From assembly GCA_019828595.1 (NCBI GenBank), contig JAHQRK010000025.1, positions 186,001-250,000 on the forward strand: DNA of 64,000 nucleotides. The letters run 5' to 3'. The DNA is from Aphanomyces cochlioides. Its lineage: Eukaryota; Oomycota; Saprolegniomycetes; Saprolegniales; Verrucalvaceae. Below the pieces are notes generated by a model that was given only the letters and a program-made list of their open reading frames with translations, did not search any database and was not told the DNA's origin. The translations under genes and the position numbers were made by a program. Shown one piece after another: positions 24,306-33,979 of the stretch (position 1 is its first letter; each line of letters starts with the position of its first letter).

Positions 24306-27300
24306 ATGCTCAAGAAGCCTTCTCAAGATGAACAGAAGCTCATAGACTCGTCAGAAAGAGGAGACTTGGCAAGTGTGCGTTATCTCTTGGCGAATGACGT
24401 GAACATCAACTGCCACAAGGAGGTAAGGTTGATCTCATTTTGTCATGTTTTATTCATTCACAAGAATGGTGAAACCTCCTTGCATGTGGCATCAAGTAAG
24501 GGACATTTGAACATTGTCAAGGAACTTCTTGACCGAGGTGCTTTGCACAGATGAGGTAATGATATTGTCGCTTTGGAGAACTGTCTACATTCCAAGTAGT
24601 TGGCGACTTCCTCGCTGCATGAAGCTTCACGACATGGTCATTTCGATGTGGTTGTGGAATTGCTCGACCGCGGAGCGATCCTGGACTCAGCCGACGAGGT
24701 AAAATTGCATTTATTGTTATCTCATGGCACTAGTTTGGTCGGACTTCCCTGCATATTGCCTCTGAAAATGGACACGCAGATGTCGTCGTGGAATTAATCA
24801 AGCGAGGGGCAAAGTTCGATATGACAAGCAAAGTAAAACGCAACTTCAGTCATATTTTACTGAAGAGATGGTGATATTAGCGAGATCGGACCCGACTGCA
24901 CGAGGCTTCAAGCAAAGGGCATTTGGTAGTTGTGATTGCTCTCCTTCACCAAGGCATTCCATCTTTCACAGCTGGAGAGGTTAATTCAGCCTCTAATCAG
25001 CTATACATGACAATGAGGCTAGTTTGGATGGACGGCACTGCACGAAGCTGCAGCAAATGGTCATTTGAGCGTGGTTCAAATGTTACTTGACTTTGGTTTC
25101 GATCTTCATTTGACTGACAATGTAAGCGAAATATTACTGACGACACTTTGATTTGAATGATTTTAGATTGGTCGAACACCAATGCACGTGGCTTCGGGGA
25201 ACGGACATGTGGATGTGATCAAGGAGCTTATCGACAGAGGAGCTTTCCTTCATGTGACCGACTAGGTACATGAGACCGAATTCATTCAGAATCTAATTTC
25301 GGAGATTAGTACAGTAACACACCACTGCATTACGCTTCACGCAATGGATGTCTTGACGTGGTCAAGGAATTAATTGAACGAGGCGCCATATTGGATATGA
25401 TGGATGAAGTATAAAATCTTGACATTGTCAAATCTTATTCAGGCGAATAGTACAGCAATCTCCACTTCATGAAGCTTCACGGAGAGGGCACTTATCTGTA
25501 GTCAAGAAGCTACTGATCCAACGTTCCCACATTGATATGACTGATAAGGCATGAGTTATCTACCTCCTACCGCACCTACGACATGAAATTTAGTTTGGTC
25601 GGACCCCACTGCAAGAAGCTTCAGAGAATGGAAACTTGGAAGTAGTCAAGAAATTAATACTCACTGGCGCAAACCTAGAAATAGCTGACATGGTACGGAT
25701 ATAGAGTTTATGCACACTTTTTGCTTGTAAATAGTTTGGTCGAACTCCGCTGCACGAAGCCTCAAGAAATGGACACCAAGATGTGGTTATGGAGCTATTA
25801 GACGGTGGTGCAAAACTTGAAATACTTGACAAGGTGTTCCAAATGCAGTATTTGGAACGTCAACACGTTGAAAGTAGAGTGGTCGGTCCCCACTACATGA
25901 AGCGTCAGACAATGGTCATTTGGATGTGCTCAAGTCTTTATTGGACCGAGGCGCGAGATTTGATACAACCGGCAGAGTAAGTTGAGAGTTCTCTCACAAG
26001 TTTATAAGTTGTTCGTGAGAATAGATCGGTCGGGCCCCACTGCACGAAGCTGTTGCAAATGGCCACTTGAATGTGGTGAAGGAACTACTTGACCGTGGTG
26101 CAGGACATGACATGACAGGACAGGTAACGAAATGCCTCGAGTTTGACATGCAAATTGAGTGAGACTAGAATCTCAGTACCCCTTTGCATATCACTTCGCG
26201 CAACGGACACTTGGATGTTGTCAAGGTTTTAGTAAGTCATGGTGCTAAAAATTTTGCGCAAGATAAGGTAAAATATTGTCCATGACTTGTCATATTCATT
26301 CGGCAACAGCGTGGTCGGACTCCACTCCACGAGGCATCCGGAAATGGTCATTTAAATGTTGTCCGTGTACTACGAGAACGCAGTGTCGTCCTACCATCAG
26401 ACATGGTACTGGCAATTCGCGTACTGTCACGTCAATATCAGCACAAATGTAGCGTGGACGGATTCCACTGCACGAATCATGCGCCAATGGGCATCTAAAT
26501 GTCGTCAAGAATATGTTAATCGTTGAAATAGTTGACACAGCTGATAAGGTAAAATACCTTTGTTTTAAAACCTTTAATGATGACATAGTTCGAAAGGACT
26601 TTGCTCCATGAAGCCTCCGCAACGGACACTTGGCTATAGTCAAGGAACTACTTAATCGTGGTGCCTTACATCATCTGCAAGACAAGGTAATGAGTCGAAC
26701 TTCATTTTTTTCAAGTAATTGGATAGCGCGGTCGAGCTCCGTTACATGAAGCATCTAGCAAAGGATATTTGGAGGTTGTGAATATATTACTCGACAGAGA
26801 CGCGACAATTGACATGCCTGATATGGTTAAGGATCCTAATATTTTTTGAACCCACCGTGCTAAATGTCAAAGTTTGGTCAAACTGCATTATATCATGCTG
26901 CAGATAATGGACAATCTGAAATTGTCAAAGCACTTCTTGACCGAGATGCAGCAATTGATTTACCTGACAAGGTTATATTTTGTGGAGTTCGTTAGACATT
27001 TTGAATGACATCTTGACAGTATGGTCGAACCCCTCTGCATCACGCATCTCGGAATGGATATCGAGATGTGGTAAAAAAGCTGGTTGAACGTGGTGCAGCT
27101 GTTGACACCCGTGACGACGTATGTGATATATTTCATGGACCTCACTAACTTCGTGAATATGTCAAAACAGGGAGGCAGGACATCACTTCACTTTGCCTTG
27201 GAATCAGAGCACGAAGAAATTGTCCAAATCCTCTTGAACAGAGGTGCGGATATGAGCTTGAAGACCAAAGTCAGATACCTAGTTGGCAACCAGTCTAAAA

Positions 27301-29112
27301 GCATTTTAGGAGGGCAAAAGTCCATACGACATATGTAGTAAATCTAAAAAACTGACATCTGTGCTGGACAAGCGGCTTGAGCTTGTACGGCGATGTTTTG
27401 AAAAGAACATGGTGCCCAACCTTGCAAAGAACCCAAAGACCGCTGTTTTTCTCGCCGATGCAACTCTATTTGCTAAATTTGAAAGTATTCAGCGACATCC
27501 TTTCAAGTTCAACATGGACGACAGTGATGTTAGAATAAATGTAGCTTTGGCCGAATTAAACAAGATCACTTCGCACGAAGTTTCGTCTTTACCAGAGACG
27601 CAATTCCATTCTCACGCTGCTGGTAAGCTAAGATCAGATTCTGTTCCTTCTGCGATGATCATATTATCACTCTCTCTGGAGTTCCAAGACAATCGAGAAC
27701 GAATTTTGGCAACTGGACTCATGGTTGGGCGTATTATGCATCATTTGAGGCAACATGGAATCCCAAACCAAGATTCTAACTTTCTCCAAGGCCTGAAAGA
27801 CATCGAACTGTACTGGCAAGCAGCTCTTGAAATGACAAAACAATGGAAACTTGCCACGAAAGACAGTCATCGTCAAGCCTGCATTCAAACTATGTCCAAG
27901 AATATTGTGCGCCTTCAAGATCGTCTTTGCCGTGCGATTGCATACTTGAATATCGACTTGAAGATTCAAGTAATTGGAAGCGTCGACGATAAAACGGTTG
28001 GGATTGAAAGTATGCTCGAGACGATGCAGAGTTTGGACAAGTGCCTGCAAACAATTATAGCGATGTCTCATGTGCGCCAACAGTCAGACAATTTTGAGGA
28101 GCTGGCAGTTCAAATGGAACGCGGGTTCGAGCACTACAAACAGCAGGTGGATCTAGGCAACATCAAACAAGTTGAACACTTTGAAGGTCGAGTTCAATCT
28201 TGTCAAAGCCAAATTGGGAAGGTAGCTTCAGTCTTGAGCCAGGCCTACAGCTCTCGACCTAGTAACATCAAAATCCAGTCATGGATGCTTTCATCGAAGG
28301 ATGTACATTTTAATCCATATGACATGAGTACTGCGTTGGGTCGAGGCGGCTATGCTACTGTATTTAAAGGCGTGTATCAGGGCCAAGCCGTGGCCGTGAA
28401 ACGATTTGATCAAATCATGCCCCACGATTCACAGGATTTGGAAAAACTTATCGTCAAGGAGATTAAGGCATGGAAAGATATCTCACATGAACCGCACATA
28501 TTAACTTTGTTTGGTGTCTGCACAAAAGTTCCAATACCTATTCTCGTCAGCGAATTGTGTAAAACAAATATCCGTCGATTTGTTCGAGACTGGCCTGAGA
28601 CTCTAATTCAAATGGTTTACCAATTTGCGTGTGGCTTGCTGTCTCTTCACAAGGCCGGCATTATCCATCGAGATCTGAAAGGTGACAATGTGCTGATCAC
28701 TTGTCACAATACTGTTGCAATTGCTGACTTTGGATTAAGCAGAACAGTCGTAAGCTTACAAAAGACCAAGACTGGATCGAAGCGATCTGGAACATTGAAT
28801 TGGATGAGTCCTGAGCAGTATTTAACGCCACAACATGTCACGACGCAATCCGACGTGTGGTCATTTGGCATTACACTTTGGGAAATCCTGTGCAACGCTA
28901 CGCCATACCGTGACTATGGACGTTGCGAAATTCCTACTGCCATTCAGTCCGAGAATGACCGACCCGAAAAGCCTGTCGACTTGCCACCTCACCTTGAGCC
29001 TTTGTGGGCATTGATTAATATGTGCTGGCGCGTTAATCCACAGACGCGGCCTACTGCAGTCGAAATTGTGAACTTCCTAGAAGAACACTACAAATCTGAC
29101 TTGAAATTGTAG
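24306..29112 (+). CDS. Ankyrin-repeat TKL protein kinase, locus 2 (22 exons)
   Basis: Exon 1 (24306-24422) starts MLKKPSQDEQKLIDSSERGD. Twenty ankyrin exons follow up to 27269, each carrying one repeat of the FGRTPLHEASRNGHLDVVKE type. Most are exactly 99 nt and phase 0, separated by GT-AG introns of about 40-55 nt. The last exon (27310-29112) is fully open: a helical linker of about 300 residues, then a complete TKL-like kinase with GRGGYATVFKG, the VAVK lysine (28399-28401), HRDLKGDNVL (28666 on), DFG (28726 on), SPEQY and SDVWSFG. Four ankyrin exons are damaged: exon 2 (91 nt), exon 7 (TAG at 25263-25265), and exons 9 and 17 (98 nt each). Exon 9 also has a GC donor. Skipping these exons restores one open protein; if they are constitutive, the locus is a pseudogene. 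The open kinase exon argues for function. The target is unknown. Confidence 0.75.
25167..25265 (+). other. Ankyrin exon 7 with terminal stop codon
   Basis: This is a 99-nt exon encoding one complete repeat (GRTPMHVASGNGHVDVIKEL in the core). Its last codon is TAG where sister exons have AAG, GAG or AAT. The donor (GTACATGAG) and the preceding acceptor (TTTTAG) both look normal, so the exon would introduce a stop if included, and would leave the frame intact if skipped. Confidence 0.75.
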
Positions 29113-30440
29113 CTAATTTGTTGTCAGAAAGCAAGCTCAATGACAAATCTGGTCTCGTTTCTCCCAGCTCAATGTTTTTTTCACGTTTTTTGTTGTTCTC
29201 CTACGATTTTTTGCCGCCAAGAGCAGGTTTGCGATAGGTCCTTCATGACGCATGACGTCATAGTCTACACTTCGAGTTTTTGTTGAGAATTGTGTCTTAG
29301 ACTCTTGGTGGGATCAATGTGGTCCTTTCTTGCTGTTTCCACTCGGAAAAGTAGTTTATCTCTAGAAAGCCTGCTCACGTAAGATGTAGGTAATAAGTAC
29401 CGTGAGATTAAAAATCATGCTTTCTCTCCTGGAGGGCCATTCAGAATGAGCTTCATTTTCGATATCAGCATCTCTAAAACTGAGAGGTCATTGCATGGCC
29501 TTGCGGCTGTGTCATCGGGATATTGAGGAGATGTTTGAAGTCACCACTCGGCCTGTGTCAGATTGAGAGACCAACTTTATCCACCTGAAGCATAGAATGG
29601 ATGTTGACAGAGCTCGATTCCGAACCCAAGTGGGTTTGGTGCATCACGAAAAGCTCTATGACTATGTTTAGCAACTCTTTTGGAGATCGACAATCTTTAC
29701 GCTCGGAAGACTGATAACTTCATTCGAAAGACTCACCAGTCGCTGCCATCGGAACAAAAATCTACTGTTTTACCAAAATACAACCAATTGATTCCAATTT
29801 GGTAAGTTTTCTTTGTCTTGACGTTGAGTGCTTGAACATCCTGCCTGATGAATCCCGTCTACTGTGCAGGGAAATTTTGCTGCCGTCATTCTAGTGTATC
29901 AAGTTAACCGTGTCATTCAAAACAACAACACCATCCACAATTTTCAGCTCAATCGTAAGATTTAATCGATGGGTGTAGAAAATAGTTTGAATGTGGCACG
30001 CATCCATTGAAGGCTTGGGACGACTGGCAAAACAACCGAAGATTGAAGCTTTATATGCATTTAGTGTGCAGTCAATTAACGGAAGCTCCAGCTAACTTGA
30101 CTATTTCTTCATGTCAATTTTCAGAGAACATCTTGCAATTCATTATGCATCATGATCTAAGCACATTCAAGCTGAGCACTGAAAGCAAGAGATGTACTGT
30201 TTTTTTGTGTTTCCTTGGACGAGTTCGCAGTACATGAAATATTGATGCCAAAATAGAACCATGAACACAGAGGTCACCTCGCCTGGGCTTCTCAATTTCA
30301 ATTCATCAGACTTGGAGTCGCTGTTTTAAAAAAAGCGATTGTATTAGCCCAGATTTCATTTCTCGAGCACAGCGTTATTCAATTTCTAACAACAATAGAC
30401 AACGCAAAGCTTGTATATATGAAGTATTTCAGCGTGGTAA
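29113..30440. other. Intergenic stretch
   Basis: No recognisable gene. Around 29490-29690 one frame has protein-like words (LRLCHRDIEEMFEVTTRPV, then HHEKLYDYV) broken by stops, possibly a degraded gene, but I cannot name a family. Confidence 0.4.
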
Positions 30441-30467
30441 TAGTGGGTGTCAGAGTATCAGCATCTT
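30441..30467 (+). repeat. Left terminal inverted repeat of Harbinger element 2
   Basis: The 27 bp begin TAGTGGGTGTCAGAG and end GCATCTT. They are an exact reverse complement of 33141-33167. Confidence 0.95.
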
Positions 30468-30739
30468 GGAGCGGCATCTTGGACAAAAAAATTTGATTGG
30501 ACAAAATTCTAGAAAAGAGAAGATGCCGGGACCACCCCAAGATGACAACATTTTTTGCCATCTTGGAATGGTCTCGGCATCTTGAGCTCATAATATTTCG
30601 AAGGTTGTTTCGATCTATTAATATATAGAATATCTGACGCTTGATTGGCCGATCTTGTTGTTCCTCCATGCCGCTGAATAAAGAGCATTTCAACGAAGGC
30701 GTCACAGGCAACTCCAAGGAAGACAATCGACAAGCCCAA

Positions 30740-31638
30740 CCCTCCATCATCGGGGAAGAAAGCACAATCACAACGCATATTATGGACAACGGATGGTATT
30801 TCAGGTGGTAAATCTAGTATAGATATCCTGATAGAATGGCTGAGTAACCAGTCAAACTACGCGAGATGGAAAGGAAGCGATCGCCATTCGGGAACAAAGA
30901 AATCAGTGTTGGCTAGTGAAACGCATAATGATGGATCATGGTTTAGTACATCGCAAAGCCAAAGACATCATGCAAAAGATGTCTGTGCTTGAACAGCAAT
31001 TCAGATCAGCTCGCGACTGGCTCAATAACACTGGCCAGGGCATTGAAGATGAAGCCAGTATCGAGGCAGAAGTCAGGAAAATATGCCCATACTACTATGA
31101 TTTAGACGGTGTCATGCATGATCGGGCGTCGTCTGAAGCATTGGCAACAAGTGACAATTTAAATGACTCCGACAACGAAAACATCACTGAAGATTTGCCA
31201 GTCGTATCGAGAAAAATATCAAGAAGAGAACGATGGCAGAAACCAAGCTTGATGAATGGACTGATATGAATAACAAGTCGGTCGCCCTGAATGAAAAAGA
31301 GGTAAAAAGAGGTATGCAGATTCAGTGTAATTAATATATTATCATGAATACAGATTGAACAACGTGAGAGAGAGCTATCCGCCAAGACTAGTATCGACAA
31401 CAAGCGTCTGCAAATTGAAGAGCAGCGTGAGGCACGGCTTTCACGCGAAGGAGATTGGAATGTGCGGTTGCTTCAGATACAACACGAACAAGCTCTTTTC
31501 CAATTGGCCATGCAGCGGGAAGAAGCGGAAATGGCTCTTCGACTGAAGAAATGTGAGACTCGTAAACGTTTGAGGCTTCAAGGATGGAGCAATGAAGAAA
31601 TTGACGAAGCTTGTTCTCTGAATGAAGTGTTAGAATAA
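30740..31638 (+). pseudogene. Harbinger second gene (Myb/SANT-like plus coiled coil), frame-shifted
   Basis: The sequence codes for WTTDGISGGKSSIDILIEWL and YARWKGSDRHSG (Myb/SANT-like), then KAKDIMQKMSVLEQQF, then NTGQGIEDEAS and a Tyr-rich segment, and finally a coiled coil ending RLQGWSNEEIDEACSLNE. The coiled coil begins after an intron (about 31300-31354, donor GTAAAAAGAG, acceptor ATACAG). Reading it through needs shifts near 30920 and near 31210, judged by alignment to element 1, and no ATG opens the first block in frame. The transposase beside it is open, so the partner protein may be supplied by another copy. A missed intron is an alternative for one of the shifts. Confidence 0.7.
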
Positions 31639-31698
31639 GTCATACAAGAATTTTCGATGAATTTGTTAGATATATTCCTACATATTACTCCTGTTAAT

Positions 31699-33015
31699 CT
31701 AAATCAAAAATCCATTTTGCATCAGTAGGGCTACAGCATGATCTCGTTTTGTCGACACTAAACCTTGTTCGTCATCATTTACACTACTTCCAGCGTCTGG
31801 AAAGCAAACACGACAGCCACGCATGTCTGCGTTGCAATAGCAATTCAATTGTAATTCTATCCATGCATCGGGAATTTCATCGTTTCCAAGCAGCAATATG
31901 TTGTGAAGCACAGCACAAGCAATGATGACTCGCATAATTTTCTTCAAGCTTCTTTTGTCCCTCAGTACCTTTCGTATACGCTTGAGATACTGAAATCTAC
32001 CTACAAATACATCTAGATATGATTGAATAGCAATTCTACCTTTAAGCATCCCAATGCAATGTTCCACTTTAATTCGTCCACGAGCAAGAAGTGTGTTGAA
32101 AAACTCTTTCCATGGTAGAAGCGTTTGATGAGGAGATGCCTTAAATGCAGGGACAATGCAGCTGCCATCAGAGTAAGCAGAGTCGCCCAGAAGGTATTGG
32201 TTTGGTGTAAAAAATGAATGCCAATGTTTAAATATGTGGCAATTCTTCCACACACGGTTGCCGTGTGTTGAGCCTGGCCAGCCAGTGTATATGTCTCGGA
32301 TTAGACCACGGTGGTCACAAATGATTTGAGCAGCAAGAGCGTAACATCCTTTCCTAGAGTAATAGTCTTCTCCATGTAGACTAGGTTTATTTTCGAACGG
32401 AAACAAAGTACCATCAACAAAGCCAATGCATTTCGCAAAGCCGCAAAGGCTCTGTATTTCTTCTGCAATCGTTAAGGTTTCCACATAGCCGGGGAAATAG
32501 ATGTACTTTTCACGAAGTTCATTCAACGCAGCAATTCCACGGTCAATGTAGTCTTTGACTGTTCCACTGCCAATGCAAAAAAATGTTGTCATGTGCTCAT
32601 TTGATGCAGCGTTGCCGCTAATTCCTAGGAAGTACAATTGAACAAGCACATGATGCTCCACTTCAGCCTTTTTCAACTTGCCTTCGCTTGAATTGAAGTG
32701 TGGTGATCTACGGAGAAACCCTACTACTCGGTAGAATAAGGTACGATTGACTCGAAAGAGCTTTCGGAAACGGGTGCTTGGTATTTCGAAGAGGAAATGG
32801 TAAAAACGTGTAGATTGCAAGACCATATTCGACCTAGAATTGACATATCGGGATGATTCAACCACAAGAATCCATCCACGCAGCAATCTGTCTATGTCAT
32901 CTTCTCGTTCGTCGGGTAATCCAAGGATAATACGTCGATATCTCATAGCAACCCTGTAGTTCATAATCGAATATCCTTTAAGAAGGAGCACTCGGCGATC
33001 GCTGATCTTCACCAT
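31699..33015 (-). CDS. PIF/Harbinger transposase (DDE_Tnp_4 family)
   Basis: This is an open 438-residue frame from the ATG at 33015 (MVKISDRRVLLL, matching the start of the element 1 copy). The N-terminal half is helical with LFRVNRTLFYRVVGFL. The catalytic half has GFVDGTLFPF, GEDYYSRKGCYALAAQIICD, WPGSTHGNRVW, LLGDSAY and KVEHCIGMLKGR. The position usually occupied by Asp in the HDxRV block is Gly here (element 1 keeps HDNRVW), which may impair catalysis. A 39-nt segment (32001-32039) absent from element 1 interrupts KGRFQYLKRIR and could be an intron. The Cys-rich tail has CYCNADMRGCRVCF. The family cuts and pastes DNA at TWA-type targets with help from the Myb-like partner. Confidence 0.9.
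   Translation of the reverse strand: MVKISDRRVLLLKGYSIMNYRVAMRYRRIILGLPDEREDDIDRLLRGWILVVESSRYVNSRSNMVLQSTRFYHFLFEIPSTRFRKLFRVNRTLFYRVVGFLRRSPHFNSSEGKLKKAEVEHHVLVQLYFLGISGNAASNEHMTTFFCIGSGTVKDYIDRGIAALNELREKYIYFPGYVETLTIAEEIQSLCGFAKCIGFVDGTLFPFENKPSLHGEDYYSRKGCYALAAQIICDHRGLIRDIYTGWPGSTHGNRVWKNCHIFKHWHSFFTPNQYLLGDSAYSDGSCIVPAFKASPHQTLLPWKEFFNTLLARGRIKVEHCIGMLKGRIAIQSYLDVFVGRFQYLKRIRKVLRDKRSLKKIMRVIIACAVLHNILLLGNDEIPDAWIELQLNCYCNADMRGCRVCFPDAGSSVNDDEQGLVSTKRDHAVALLMQNGFLI
32001..32039 (-). other. 39-nt in-frame insertion or intron in the transposase
   Basis: On the minus strand the segment begins GTAGAATTGC and ends TTTGTAG, so it has GT and AG ends, and its length is a multiple of three with no stop. 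Removing it restores the same KGRFQYLKRIRK sequence seen in element 1. GGTAGA occurs at both junctions, so a small insertion with a short duplication is also possible. Confidence 0.65.
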
Positions 33016-33140
33016 GCGTGTAACCACGAGCAATCGCCAGGCAAGATGCTGCCGAGTTGGTTCAGGGAGTTTCAGAGTTGGATCTGAAACATCTAAAATT
33101 GATTGGTCAATATATAAATATATTCAGAAGATGTCAGACG

Positions 33141-33167
33141 AAGATGCTGATACTCTGACACCCACTA
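33141..33167 (-). repeat. Right terminal inverted repeat of Harbinger element 2
   Basis: Exact reverse complement of the left terminus at 30441-30467. The next bases outside form a small palindrome (TTAGTGG, 5 nt, CCACTAA). Confidence 0.95.
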
Positions 33168-33979
33168 TTAGTGGGTGTACCACTAATGTGCAGCCCCTTC
33201 ACACTGACACTGCCCGTCAGATAACGCCAAAAACATGCAAGGTGAATAGAATCTTCTTTTCCAGAACTTCCCCTCCCCTACACACTTATGTGTCTTGTAG
33301 TAAGAAAAACGATCAAATATTTAAGAATACTCTTACCTCTGGACACTGCCGATGCCACGACACCACAAAAAGGAGGGGGCTATGATCGTATCTATTTTAG
33401 TCGAGGGGAACAGCGTAGGGGGAAGACAGATGGATAGTGCAATGTTCTTCGACTTCCTTCTGGGGGAAGCCTATGGTTCCTCGTACTGTTTTTTATATTC
33501 AAGAGATGATCGTGCATTCCCCCAGCACATGACCAGATTCAAAACTTTTCAAAAAGTTCCCCCTCGCTTCAACATTTCTATCCTCGTATGGGATGATAAA
33601 GCAACCAAGCATGTTGGAATATTTCTCGCTTGTATGTCAAGTCGAGTACGTGCTGTCAAACGGTAGCAGACAAATTGGAGAACATTGCGAGGAAATCAAT
33701 CATTTTCGCTAGTTCATGACAATATATTGCTGGCTGCCAATATTTTCAAAAATAAATATTTCGTCTGGTGTGTTGCACACCTGCTTCTACTGAAAAAATT
33801 AAAAAAATGTGTCAAGGACGTCTTTAACGCAACCATTTATAGGTCAAAATATATTTCGACGGTTTTTACCGTCCTTTCTTCCGTTTAACGTATAAAACGT
33901 CTCATAGCTGTCGAGTTTTAACACAGAGCAAGAATAATTTCGTCGCCAATTCGAAAGTTTCCGCGGTCCCCACCCACGG
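33168..33979. other. Intergenic stretch upstream of the channel gene
   Basis: It includes an open frame of 104 codons (33352-33666) with no recognisable motif. No regulatory site is identified. Confidence 0.4.

Larger units (their letters stand above)
30441..33167. mobile_element. PIF/Harbinger element 2 (young-looking copy)
   Basis: This 2.7-kb element has perfect 27-bp terminal inverted repeats (30441-30467 and 33141-33167) starting TAGTGGGTGTCAGAG. Just inside the left end the word CATCTTG recurs several times in both orientations (about 30461-30590); these subterminal repeats are candidate transposase-binding sites. It carries an open transposase gene (minus strand) and a frame-shifted Myb/SANT-like partner gene (plus strand), convergent as in element 1. 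The flanks read TAA on the left and TTA on the right, so the exact target duplication is ambiguous. The perfect ends imply more recent movement than element 1. Confidence 0.9.

Noticed and set aside
24002..24313. Minus-strand frame of 103 codons overlapping the start of kinase locus 2
   Set aside because: No motif, no recognisable continuation, and it overlaps the clear leader exon of the kinase gene.
33352..33666. Open frame of 104 codons upstream of the channel gene
   Set aside because: No motif, atypical composition and no supporting introns or homologous domain.
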